From NCBI GenBank assembly GCA_011799875.1, contig CM022303.1:193427700-193491699 (forward strand): a DNA stretch of 64,000 nucleotides, written 5' to 3'. Origin of the DNA: Thinopyrum elongatum. Taxonomy: Eukaryota > Streptophyta > Magnoliopsida > Poales > Poaceae. Below, piece by piece: positions 10,801-21,872 of the stretch. Below the pieces are notes generated by a model, which saw only the letters and a list, made by a program, of their open reading frames with translations, had not been told where the DNA came from and did no database searches. The stretch's first letter is position 1. Every line of letters starts with the position of its first letter. The position numbers and the translations under genes are program-made.

Positions 10801-11912
10801 TGCCTTTTTAGCTAGGCATGATGATTTTAATGATGCTCACATAAAAGATAAGAATTGAAACACAAAGAGAGCATCATGAAGCATATGACTAGCACATTTA
10901 AGTCTAACCCACTTCCTATGCATAGGGATTTTGTGAGCAAACAACTTATGGGAACAAGAATCAACTAGCATAAAAAGGCAAAACAAGTGCAACTTCAAAA
11001 CTTTCAACATAAAGAGAGAAAACTTGATATTATTGCAATATGTAAAAGCATATGTTCCCCTCTCATAATAATTTTCAGTAGCATCATGAATGAATTCAAC
11101 AATATAGCTATCACATATAGCACTCTTTTCATGATGCATAAGCATAGAAATTTTGTTACTCTCCACATAAGCAAATTTATTCTCATGAATAGTAGTGGGA
11201 GCAAAATCAACAAAATAACTATCATGTGAGGCATAATCCAATTGAAAATAAAAATCATGATGACAAGTTTCATGGTTATCATTATTCTTTACAGCATACA
11301 TGTCATAACCATAATCATCATATATAGGAACTTTGTTGTCATAATCAAATGCAACCTCCTCCAAAATAGTGGATTCATCATTAAATAAAGTCATGACCTC
11401 TCCAAATCCACTTTCATCAATATAATCATCATAAAAAGGAGGCATGCTACCATTATAACAAATTTGCACGTCAAAACTTGGGGGACTAAAAATATCATCT
11501 TCATCAAACATAGCATCCCCAAGCATATAGCTTTGCATATCATTAGCATCATGGATATTCAAAGAATTCATACCAACAACATTGCAATCATGCTCATCAT
11601 TCAAAGATTTTTTGTCAAACATTTTATAGAATTCTTCTTCTATCAATTGAGCACAATTTTCCTTTCCATCATTTTCACGAAAGACATTATAGAGATGAAT
11701 AATATGATGCAACCTCAATTCCATTTTTTTTGTAGTTTTATTTTTATAAACCAAACTAGTGATAAAACAAGAAACTACAAGATTCAATTGCAAGATCTAA
11801 AGATATACCTTCAAGCACTCACCTCCCGGCAATGGTGCCAGAAAAGAGCTTCGTTGACGGGGTGTGAGTGCCTCTTACCTAACCTCCCTGGCAACAGCGC
11901 CAGAAAAGAGCT
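7822..11912 (-). mobile_element. Internal region B of the array (non-autonomous)
   Basis: This 4,091-bp internal region runs from primer-binding site side (11912) to polypurine tract (7822, minus-strand AAGCTTGGGGATGC directly before TGATACG). Besides the 295-codon ORF at 10837-11724 it shows no gag, protease, RT or integrase. Two AAGCTTGGGGATGCC hairpin motifs lie around 9366-9450 and others around 10107-10190. An apparently empty Stowaway site is at about 9210. Confidence 0.85.
10837..11724 (-). CDS. Acidic, C-terminally hydrophobic protein of unknown function (retroelement ORF, copy B)
   Basis: The ATG at 11724 begins 'MELRLHHIIHLYNVF'; an upstream in-phase ATG at 11793 is possible but its extension is not preserved in frame in copy C. 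The product is 295 residues. The first two thirds are strongly acidic with many Asp, Tyr and His. The C-terminal third has a hydrophobic stretch around residues 225-255 and then a basic 'MHRKWVRLKCASHML' segment. I recognise no enzyme motif. It is the only long ORF of this non-autonomous element and sits directly after the leader, where gag would normally be. It differs from copy C at few residues. Function unknown; a diverged gag-derived or accessory protein is only a guess. Confidence 0.6.
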   Translation of the reverse strand: MELRLHHIIHLYNVFRENDGKENCAQLIEEEFYKMFDKKSLNDEHDCNVVGMNSLNIHDANDMQSYMLGDAMFDEDDIFSPPSFDVQICYNGSMPPFYDDYIDESGFGEVMTLFNDESTILEEVAFDYDNKVPIYDDYGYDMYAVKNNDNHETCHHDFYFQLDYASHDSYFVDFAPTTIHENKFAYVESNKISMLMHHEKSAICDSYIVEFIHDATENYYERGTYAFTYCNNIKFSLFMLKVLKLHLFCLFMLVDSCSHKLFAHKIPMHRKWVRLKCASHMLHDALFVFQFLSFM

Positions 11913-13474
11913 TGATGTCTACTACGCAACTTTATTCCTGTAGACTCGTGTTGGGCCTCCAAGCGCAGAGTTTTGTAGGACAGTAGCAATTTTCCCCCAA
12001 GTGGATGACCTAAGGTTTATCAATCCGTGGGAGGCATAGGATGAAGATGGTCTCTCTCAAACAACCCTGCAACCAAATACAAGAAATCTCTTGTGTCCCC
12101 AACACACCCAATACAATGGCAAATTGTATAGGTGCACTAGTTCAGCAAAGAGATGGTGATAAAAGTGTAATATGGATGGTAGAAATATATTTTTATAATC
12201 TAAATAAATAAAAACAGCAAGGTAGCAAGTGACAAAAGTGAACACAAACGGTATTGCAATGCTTGAAAACAAGGCCTAGGGTCTGTACTTTCACTAGTGC
12301 AACCTCTCAACAATGCTAATATAATTGGATCATATAACCATCCCACAAACTGCGATGAAGAATCACTCCAAAGTTCCTATCTAGCAGAGAACATAGGAAG
12401 AAATTGTTTGTAGGGTACGAAACCACCTCGAAGCTATTCTTTCCTATCGATCTATCCAAGAGTTCATACTAAAATAACAACAAATAATTTCAGATTCATA
12501 ATACTCAATCCAACACAAAGAACCTCAAAGAGTGCCCCAAGATTTCTACCGGTGAAACAAAGACAAGAACATGCATCAACCCCTATGCATAGATTACCCC
12601 AATGTCACCTCGGGAATCTGCGAGTTGAGTGCCAAAACATATATCAAGTGAATCAATACGATACCCCATTGTCACCATGGGTATTCATAGCAAGACATAC
12701 ATAAAGTGTTCTCAAATCCATAAAAGTATTCAATCCGATAAAACGAAATCTCAAAGGGAAAACTCAATTCATCACAACAAGATAGAGAGGGGAAAACACC
12801 ATATGATCTGACTATATTAACAAAGCCCGCGATACATCAAGATTGTGCATCTCAAGAACACGAGAGAGAGAGAGAGATTAAACACATAGCTACTAGTACA
12901 AACCCTCAGCCCCGAGAGTGGACTAGTCTCCCCTCATCGTGGTGGCCGCCAGGATGATGAAGATGGCCACCGGTGATGATTTCCCCCTCCGGCAGGGTGC
13001 CGGAACGGGGTCTAGATTGGATCTCGTGGATACAGAGGCCTTGCAGCGGCGGAACTTCTGATCTAGGGCTACCCCGAGGGTTTTTGGAATATTTGGGAAT
13101 TTATAGGGCGAAGAGGCGGTGCGGGAGGCCACCGAGGTGGGCACAACCCACAGGGGCGTGCCTGGGGTCCCAGGCACGCCCTGGTGGGTTGTGCCCCCCT
13201 CGGGGCACCCCCTAGGTGCTGCTCTGGCCCATTGGATGTCTTCTGGTCCATAAAAAATCCACAAAAAGTTTCGCGATGTTTGGACTCCGTTTGATATTGA
13301 TTTCCTGCGATGTAAAAAACAAGCAGAAAACAACAACTGGCACTGGGCATTGGGTCAATAGGTTAGTCCCAAAAACTGATATAAAGTTGCTATAAAATGA
13401 TTGTAAAACATCCAAGAATGATAATATAACAGCATGAAAACTTCATAAATTATAGATACGTTGGAGACGTATCA
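11913..13474 (-). repeat. LTR 2 of the array (1,562 bp)
   Basis: A full-length LTR between the two internal regions, serving both as 3' LTR of unit C and 5' LTR of unit B. Minus-strand ends are TGATACG (13474) and GACATCA (11913). It has a TATA-like sequence near 13095-13110 and a (GA)8 tract at 12862-12877. The adjoining leader has decayed primer-binding sites (TGGCACC and TGGCGCTG where TGGCGCCG is expected). Confidence 0.9.
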
Positions 13475-16400
13475 GCATCCCCAAGCTTAATTCCTACTCA
13501 TCCTCGAGTAGGTAAATGATAAAAGAAATAATTTATGAAGTGTGAATGCTAGCAAAGTGCATAAGTTTGATCAATGATAATTTCAATCACTTTTCCTAGC
13601 ATTATAACAGCAATTGTTTCTTATAAAACTTCTCATGTTAAAGTAGCAACCAATTCACATGTTAAGGTTCAAACAATGAATTCTCTTGAAACTCAACAAC
13701 CTATGTTCTCAGTCACCAAACAATTGCAATTCAACTTATTCAACAGAGTCTAAGTAAGAGCTTCACATACTCAACCATCATATAGTCTTCTATGATTGCT
13801 AACACTCACCGCATACACATGAGCAAAACGTTTCAACCGGACACATAGAAAGATGGGGGCTTATAATTTCGCCTCCCAACGTATTCACCTCAAGGGTGAT
13901 GTCAACAATAATAACTCATGCTACCCATATCCAACTGGATATATGTGCCTAGATCTTTCCTCACCACATGATGCTTGCCAAAAGGGAAAAATAAAAAGGA
14001 ATAGAGAGAAAAACTTTGACTCTTGTATAAAAGTAAATACATAAAAGTAAAAGATAGGCCCTTCGCAGAGGGAAGCAGAGGTTTCCATGCGCTTATTTGT
14101 TTGTATGCTCAACCCCTTAGTGCAAAAGAACGTCACGTTATATTGCCCCTTATGATAGGAACCTTTATTATGCAGTCTGTCGCTTTTATTCTTTGCCATC
14201 ACAAGTTCATACAATGCTCAATTTTCTCTTACACTAAATGATCTAACACTTTTAGCAGCAATTTTTATTGCCTTATTGCACCGATGACAACTTACTTGAA
14301 GGATCTTACTCAATCCTTAGGTAGGTATGGTGGACTCTTGAAAATAAGATTTGGGTTTAAGGGTTTTTGGATGCACAAGTAGTATCTCTACTTGGTGCGG
14401 AATTTTTGGCTAGCAAAGATTGGGGGCAAGCACCACATGTTGAAGGATCTATGACAATATAACTTCTATGTGAATATGAACAAACATAAACCATTACGTT
14501 GTCTTCCTTGTCCAACGTCAACAATTTTGGCATATAATATTTTGATGGGGGCTCACAATCACAAAAGATTTCCAAGATAGTGTATTTGCATGTGAAAGTT
14601 CTCTTCCTTATAGTAATCATTCATTAATTGCTTGTATAACCAATATTGTGATTGTCAAGATTCAAAAGATTTCACTTTCTAAACCCAATGTGAAGCCACT
14701 AGTAGGCATGATATGGACATATAATTTCAACTTCATGGTATTCAATTCATTCAACAATTTACTCATAGGATATAAGTGAAGCACAAGAGTAAATGACAAG
14801 CTACTCCAAAAAGATATAAGTGAAGATCAAGCGAGTAGTTAAGTAAATAGGTAGCTAATTGTGGACTCTCTCTTATTTAAAAACTTTCAGATTTAAGTAT
14901 TTTATTAAAAAAGAAAGCAAAACAAAATAAAATGACATTCCAAGAATAGCACAACTCATGTGAAGAAGCAAAAACTTAGGCTCAACCGATACTAACCGAT
15001 AGTTGTTCATGAAGAAAGGTGGGATGCCTACCGGGGCATCCCCAAGCTTAGATGCTTGAGACTTCTTGAAATATTATCTTGGGATGCCTTGGGCATCCCC
15101 AAGCTTGAGCTTTTGTGTCTCCTTAATTCCTTTTATATCACGGTTTCCTAAATCTTAAAAACTTCATCCACACAAAACTCAACAAGAACTCGTGAGATAA
15201 GTTAGTATAAATCAATGCAAAACCTTATCATTCTTTACTATAGGAAATCATTAAAATTATTATTCAACATTGAATAATAAATGCCTCTGCATATTTAACA
15301 TTTCTATCCTCAAATAGAATCGTCAAACAAGCAAACATTTGCAAACAATGCAAACATAACAGCAATCTGTCTAAACAGGACAGTCTGTAAAGAGTGCAAT
15401 ATTCATCATACTTCCCTAACTCCAAAAATTCTTAAAAATTACCACACTGTAGAAAATTTATCATAGCTTATTGTGCAAAACATTTCAACATTTTATCACA
15501 TTCTGACTTTTCTGGAGAATTTTTGCAACAGCGATAAACTTTCTGTTTTGAAACAGCAACTCCTATACTTGCAAAATAAGCATGGTAAAGGCTATCCTTG
15601 ACATTTTTATTGAAATGAAAGATGCAAAACATTATTATAAGTATCAGCAAGCAAATCATAAAAAAATAAAATGACACTCCAAGCAAAACACATATCATGT
15701 GACGAATGAAAACATAGCTCCAAGTGAGGTTACCGATAGTGTTGAAGACGAAAGAGGGGATGCCTTCCGGGGCATCCCCAAGCTTAGTTGCTTGGATGTT
15801 CCTTGAATATTACCTTGGGGTGAATTGGGAATCCCCAAGCTTAGGGTCTTGTCACTCATTATTCTCCTCATATCGATATCTCACCCAAAACTTGAAAACT
15901 TCAGTCACACAAAACTTAACGGAACTTCGTGAGATGGGTTAGTATGATAAAGACAAATCATTCACTTTGGTACTGTCAAAGACAAGATTCATAACTGTTT
16001 CCACACAATGCCTACTGTATCATATCATTTCCACAATTTATATTGAGCAATATAAGCCATAGAAACTAGAAAATAAGCAAACTATGCATTGAAAACAGAA
16101 TCTGTCAAAAACAGAACAGTCTGTAGTAATCTGTACTCCAACCATACTTCTGCTACTCCAAAAATTATGAAAAACTAGGAAAACGTAGAAAATTAGTATG
16201 CCCAACAACTGTAAAAAGTTCAGAGTTTTTCCACGGTCCAGTGAATTTAAACAATTCTGTTACTGGGCACAAAAGTTTCTGTTTTTGCACAGAATCAAGT
16301 CAACTATCATCCACACTATCCCAAAGGCTTTACTTGGTACTTTATTAAAATAAAAGCTATTAAACATGATTAATACAGTAGCATAACCATGTGAACACAC

Positions 16401-17567
16401 AAAAACAGTAGTTAAAAGTGTTGGGTTGTCTCCCAACAAGCGCTTTTCTTTAATGCCTTTTTAGCTAGGCATGATGATTTTAATGATGCTCACATAAAAG
16501 ATAAGAATTGAAACACAAAGAGAGCATCATGAAGCATATGACTAGCACATTTAAGTCTAACCCACTTCCTATGCATAGGGATTTTGTGAGCAAACAACTT
16601 ATGGGAACAAGAATCAACTAGCATAAAAAGGCAAAACAAGTGCAACTTCAAAACTTTCAACATAAAGAGAGAAAACTTGATATTATTGCAATATGTAAAA
16701 GCATATGTTCCCCTCTCATAATAATTTTCAGTAGCATCATGAATGAATTCAACAATATAGCTATCACATATAGCACTCTTTTCATGATGCATAAGCATAG
16801 AAATTTTGTTACTCTCCACATAAGCAAATTTATTCTCATGAATAGTAGTGGGAGCAAAATCAACAAAATAACTATCAAGTGAGGCATAATCCAATTGAAA
16901 ATAAAAATCATGATGACAAGTTTCATGGTTATCATTATTCTTTATAGCATACATGTCATCACCATAATCATCATATATAGGAACTTTGTTGTCATAATCA
17001 ATTGCAACCTCCTCCAAAATAGTGGATTCATCATTAAATAAAGTCATGACCTCTCCAAATCCACTTTCATCAATATAATCATCATAAATAGGAGGCATGC
17101 TACCATTATAACAAATTTGCACGTCAAAACTTGGGGGACTAAAAATATCATCTTCATCAAACATAGCATCCCCAAGCTTATAGCTTTGCATATCATTAGC
17201 ATCATGGATATTCAAAGAATTCATACCAACAACATTGCAATCATGCTCATCATTCAAAGATTTTTTGTCAAACATTTTATAGAATTCTTCTTCTATCAAT
17301 TGAGCACAATTTTCCTTTCCATCATTTTCATGAAAGACATTATAGAGATGAATAATATGATGCAACCTCAATTCCATTTTTTTTTGTAGTTTTATTTTTA
17401 TAAACCAAACTAGTGATAAAACAAGAAACTAAAAGATTCAATTGCAAGATCTAAAGATATACCTTCAAGCACTCACCTCCCCGGCAACGGCGCCAGAAAA
17501 GAGCTTCGTTGACGGGGTGTGAGTGCCTCTTACCTAACCTCCCCGGCAACGGCGCCAGAAAAGAGCT
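13475..17567 (-). mobile_element. Internal region C of the array (non-autonomous)
   Basis: 4,093 bp, colinear with internal B at a constant offset of 5,653 bp with only scattered single-base differences (for example at 14703 and 14913). It carries the same unknown ORF and hairpin motifs and again no gag or pol. Confidence 0.85.
16490..17377 (-). CDS. Acidic, C-terminally hydrophobic protein of unknown function (copy C)
   Basis: The 295-residue frame starts at the ATG whose first base is 17377 and matches copy B over its whole length with a handful of substitutions (for example Asp for Tyr in the 'DDYGDDMY' region). Compared with the plus-strand copy at 23688-24656 both B and C lack a 27-residue block between two 'SGFG' motifs. 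Retention of an uninterrupted frame in three copies is compatible with a functional protein but also with recent amplification. Confidence 0.6.
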   Translation of the reverse strand: MELRLHHIIHLYNVFHENDGKENCAQLIEEEFYKMFDKKSLNDEHDCNVVGMNSLNIHDANDMQSYKLGDAMFDEDDIFSPPSFDVQICYNGSMPPIYDDYIDESGFGEVMTLFNDESTILEEVAIDYDNKVPIYDDYGDDMYAIKNNDNHETCHHDFYFQLDYASLDSYFVDFAPTTIHENKFAYVESNKISMLMHHEKSAICDSYIVEFIHDATENYYERGTYAFTYCNNIKFSLFMLKVLKLHLFCLFMLVDSCSHKLFAHKIPMHRKWVRLKCASHMLHDALFVFQFLSFM

Positions 17568-19127
17568 TGATGTCTACTACGCAACTTTATTCCTGTAGAC
17601 TCGTGTTGGGCCTCCAAGCGCAGAGTTTTGTAGGGCAGTAGCAATTTTCCCTCAAGTGGATGACCTAAGGTTTATCAATCCGTGGGAGGCATAGGATGAA
17701 GATGGTCTCTCTCAAACAACCCTGCAACCAAATACAAGAAATCTCTTGTGTCCCCAACACACCCAATACAATGGCAAATTGTATAGGTGCACTAGTTCGG
17801 CAAAGAGATGGTGATAAAAGTGTAATATGGATGGTAGAAATATATTTTTATAATCTAAATAAATAAAAACAGCAAGGTAGCAACTGACAAAAGTGAGCAC
17901 AAATGGTATTGCAATGCTTGAAAACAAGGCCTAGGGTCCACACTTTCACTAGTGCAACCTCTCAACAATGCTAATATAATTGGATCATATAACCATCCCT
18001 CAAAGTGCAATGAAGAATCACTCCAAAGTTCCTATCTAGCGGAGAACATAGGAAGAAATTGTTTGTAGGGTACGAAACCACCTCGAAGCTATTCTTTCCG
18101 ATCGATCTATCCAAGAGTTCATACTAAAATAACAACAAATAATTTCAGATTCATAATACTCAATCCAACACAAAGAACCTCAAAGAGTGCCCCAAGATTT
18201 CTACCGGAGAAACAAAGACAAGAACGTGCATCAACCCCTATGCATAGATTACCCCAATGTCACCTCGGGAATCTGCGAGTTGAGTGCCAAAACATATATC
18301 AAGTGAATCAATACGATACCCCATTGTCACCACGGGTATTCATAGCAAGACATACATAAAGTTTTCTCAAATCCATAAAAGTATTCAATCCGATAAAACG
18401 AAATCTCAAAGGGAAAACTCAATTCATCACAACAAGATAGAGAGGGGAAAACACCATATGATCCGACTATATTAACAAAGCCCACGATACATCAAGATTG
18501 TGCATCTCAAGAACACGAGAGAGAGAGAGAGATTGAACACATAGCTACTGGTACAAACCCTCAGCCTCGAGGGTGGACTACTCTCCCCTCATCATGGTGG
18601 CCGCCACGATGATGAAGATGGCCACCGGTGATGATTTCACCCTCCGGCATGGTGCCGGAACGGGGTCTAGATTGGATCTTGTGGATACAGCCTTGCGGCG
18701 ATGGAACTTCTGATCTAGGGCTACCCCGAGGGTTTTTGGAATATTTGGGAATTTATAGGGCGAAGAGGCTGTGCGGGAGGCCACCGAGGTGGGCACAACC
18801 CACCGGGGCGCGCCTGGGAGCCCAGGCCCGCCCTGGTGGGTTGTGCCCCCCTCGGGGCACCCCCCCAGGTGCTGCTCTGGCCCATTGGATGTCTTCTGGT
18901 CCATAAAAAATCCATAAAAAGTTTCACAGTGTTTGGACTCCGTTTGATATTGATTTCCTGCGATGTAAAAAACAAGCAGAAAATAGCAACTGGCACTGGG
19001 CACTGGGTCAATATGTTAGTCCCAAAAAATGATAGAAAGTTGCTATAAAATGATTGTAAAACATCCAAGAATGATAATATAACAGCATGAATACTTCATA
19101 AATTATAGATACGTTGGAGACGTATCA
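17568..19127 (-). repeat. LTR 3 of the array (1,560 bp)
   Basis: Rightmost LTR, the 5' LTR of unit C on the minus strand. Ends are TGATACG (19127) and GACATCA (17568). Its outer flank (19128 on) is the internal sequence of a related autonomous element, so the array sits inside an older relative. With the left edge of the array lost, no TSD can be tested. Confidence 0.9.
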
Positions 19128-20066
19128 GGACGCAGAGGTTGTCATGCGCTTTTTATTTTTGGATGTGCAAACTCTTAATGTAAAGGAACGTCACTTTATA
19201 TTGCCCCTTATGATGGCAACCTTTATTATGCAGTACATCGCTTTTATTTCTTTGCCATCACAAGATCGTACAAAGCTTATTTTCCCTTACAATAAAAGAT
19301 CATACATATTTAGGAGCAATTTTTATTGCTTTATGCACCGATGACAACTTACTTGAAGGATCTTATTCAATCCATAGGTAGATATGGTGGACACTCATGG
19401 CAAGAGATTGGGTTTAAGGGTTGTGGATGCACAAGTAGTACCTCTACTTAGTGCAAATTTTGGCTAGCAAAAGATCCTAGACAAGCACCACATATTAGAG
19501 GATCCATGACAATATAACTTCTATGTGAATATAAACAACCATAATTCATTACATTGTCTTCCTTGTCCAACGTCAACTAATTGATATAGAATATTTAATG
19601 GGGGATCACAGCCATAAAAGATGTCCAAGATAATATATTTATATGTGAGACCTCTCTTCCTTCATTACTTTTTTGATGAATTACACCAATGACCAGTGAT
19701 ATGTTTGTCAAATTCCAACAAATTTTATCCACTATACTTCTTTTATGTGAAGTCATTACTCCCCATGGGATTAGCATATGATCTTTTCATCCTTTATTAT
19801 TTTTTTCATTGCCAAGATTGAAATAAGAAAGCAAAGCAAAACTCAAAACTACTCTTTATTATATAACTCTCACACGATTACATAGATAGATAGATCATGA
19901 AACAAGCACTGAAACTAAATCATACCAAAACTTTATTCTTCTAAATCATGAAATAATTAAGGAGCGAACTAAGATAGATAATGATGCTGGAAGTGATGGT
20001 AATACGATACCGGGGCACCTCCCCCAAGCTTGGAATAAGCCAAGGTTGGTGCCCATACCCGTGTAC
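19128..20066 (-). mobile_element. 3' internal region of the host autonomous Gypsy element
   Basis: From 19128 the sequence is similar to 8417 onward in the array internal (shared GCAGAGGTT, ATTGCCCCTTATGAT, TATTGC..GCACCGATGACAACTTACTTGAAGG landmarks) but clearly more diverged. It belongs to the 3' untranslated internal part of a minus-strand element into which the array was placed. Between about 19700 and 20066 nothing specific is recognised apart from a polypurine-like CCCAAGCTTGG at about 20031. Confidence 0.65.
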
Positions 20067-20579
20067 TCAAGTCTGCTTCTTCGATGATGGTGGTGCTGAA
20101 GGGGTAGGCTTATCCTCCGTCTTCCAAGGCATAGGCTCTCCATCATAAAAAGATGTGCGTGTTTCCGGAGTCCTGAAATTTGCAGCCGAACTCATACCTT
20201 TAAACCTGGCTTCATACTCAAAATTTTGGTTTTGTAAGTCATAAACTTGGGCCTGAAGATAATCAATTCGGCCATTGATCTTGAAGATGACGTCCCCAAT
20301 ATCTTTGTTGTCCACCTTATGCTCACGGATGAATTCCATGATCATGGAGTGGTTAGCATTAAGTCTGCGCTCCGGAATCCCCTGACACTTGAAGATCTCC
20401 TGTTCCACCGCTTCAAGCCGGGCCTTCTCACTTCCGGTCTTCTTAGGCCCTTGAACGTCCCGGATATGAAGCACCCCCTCACGCATCTTGATATCTTGAG
20501 GGTGTTTCATCACCTCCGAAAGGTAAGGGTTGATGACCTTCTCATTGAACTTGTCCTTGGATGAGCTTGGAGACGCCAT
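20067..20579 (-). CDS. Extra sense ORF downstream of integrase in a Gypsy element (unknown function)
   Basis: A 170-residue frame starts 'MASPSSSKDKFNEKVINPYL' and ends in a Lys/Gln tail. It contains charged helical stretches (around 'EKARLEAVEQEIFKCQGIPERR' and 'LQAQVYDLQNQNFEYEARF') that look coiled-coil-like. It lies downstream of the integrase C-terminus on the same strand with about 320 bp between, so it is an additional ORF between pol and the 3' LTR. I recall similar ORFs in Triticeae Gypsy elements, but I know of no assigned function. The frame is intact even though the neighbouring integrase is broken. Confidence 0.6.
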   Translation of the reverse strand: MASPSSSKDKFNEKVINPYLSEVMKHPQDIKMREGVLHIRDVQGPKKTGSEKARLEAVEQEIFKCQGIPERRLNANHSMIMEFIREHKVDNKDIGDVIFKINGRIDYLQAQVYDLQNQNFEYEARFKGMSSAANFRTPETRTSFYDGEPMPWKTEDKPTPSAPPSSKKQT

Positions 20580-20900
20580 GGCGATCTAGATCTATCAGAA
20601 AAATAGCCCGAAATAAGAATAGAGGAGAATCTTGCGATACGGTGGCCAAAACATCCGAGAGTATATATAATGAATTTTTCCTGTGCAGGACATGTAACAT
20701 GGAAGAAAAATGGAGTTCGGAAAGTCCACGAGGGAGCCACAAGCTCGGGAGGTGCGCCCCCCAGGCTTGTCGCTTCCTGTTGCACTTTCCCTATTGTTCA
20801 TTATTTTCCTAATCTTTTTATATATTCAGAAACAAACAAAAAGTACTTTTATGGAACTTTTGGAGTCGGTTTACTTATCGTACCACATACCTACTCCTTT

Positions 20901-21867
20901 TCAGGGCTCTGGAGCGTTCCGGAAGGTTTCTTCTATGTGCTTCTCTGGTGTCATTACTTGAATAAAATTAATTTCAACATTAAAGGGCGTACCTGAGATA
21001 TAATGTTTAATTTTTTGCCCATTAACCATTCTCCGATTGGTGCCCTCGGTATTATTGATCTTAATGGCTCCGGAGCGATAAACTTCTTCAACGATATATG
21101 GTCCTTCCCATTTAGAGAGAAGTTTTCCTGCAAAGAATCTGAAATGAGAATTGTACAAAAGAACTTGATCACCTACTTTAAATTCCTGTTTTTAGATTCT
21201 TTTGTCATGCCATCTTTTAACCTTTTCTTTAAACAATTTGGCATTTTCATAGGCTTGTGTCCTCCATTCATCTAACGAGCTAATATCAAATAATCTCTTT
21301 TCACCAGCAAGTTTAAAATCATAATTAATTTATTTAATTTCCCAATAAGATTTATGTTCCAACTCAAGAGGTAAATGACATGCTTTTCCATAGACTATTT
21401 TATATGGAGACATTCCCATAGGGTTTTATAAGCGGTTCTATAAGCCCATAATGCATCATCAAGTTTCTTAGACCAATTCTTTCTAGATCTACTAACGGTC
21501 TTTTGCAATAACTTTATTTCTCTATTGCTTAATTCAACTTGACCACTAGACATAGGATGATAAGGTGATGCAATTCTATGGTTGACATCATATTTAGCAA
21601 GAAGTTTACGGAATGCACCATGAATAAAGTGTGAACCACCATCAGTCATTAAATATCTTGGGACTCCAAACCTCGGGAAAATAACTTTTTTAAGCATTTT
21701 AATAGAGGTGTTATGATCAACACTACTAGTTGGCATAGCTTCTACCCATTTAGTAACGTAATCAACATCAACTAAAATATGAGTATACCAATTAGAGGAA
21801 AGGAAAAGGTCCCATATAATCAAAACCCCATACATCAAATGGTTGAATAACAAGTGAATAATTCATA
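20901..21867 (-). pseudogene. Ty3/Gypsy integrase core and C-terminal domain, broken
   Basis: On the minus strand, 21853-21395 encodes the rve core: 'VDYVTKWVEA' with the first catalytic Asp, 'MTDGGSHF' with the second, and 'SGQVELSNREIK' with the catalytic Glu. A one-base frame change follows at about 21425 after 'WAYRTAYK'. The continuing sequence has a TAA where a Gln is usual at about 21194. The C-terminal 'FRFFAGKLLSKWEGPYIVEE' chromatin- or DNA-binding region follows at 21140-20901. The core is cut at 21872/21873 by a full retrotransposon; the zinc-binding N-terminus resumes at 29576. Integrase inserts retroelement cDNA into the genome; this copy is dead. Confidence 0.85.
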
Positions 21868-21872
21868 GGCAT

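Larger units (their letters stand above)
6582..19127 (-). mobile_element. Tandem array of a non-autonomous Gypsy element: leader-LTR-internal-LTR-internal-LTR
   Basis: Three LTRs (6784-7821, 11913-13474, 17568-19127) alternate with two internal regions (7822-11912, 13475-17567). The 5'-TG ends of the LTRs on the minus strand lie at 7821, 13474 and 19127, exactly 5,653 bp apart both times, and matching positions inside the internals keep the same offset. Beyond the leftmost LTR about 200 bp of leader from a further unit (6582-6783) continues before the sequence changes to MULE flank. The structure is what unequal recombination between LTRs gives. LTR ends and the TGGCGCC primer-binding site suggest a Fatima-like Gypsy family, but the internals have no gag or pol. 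Confidence 0.85.
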
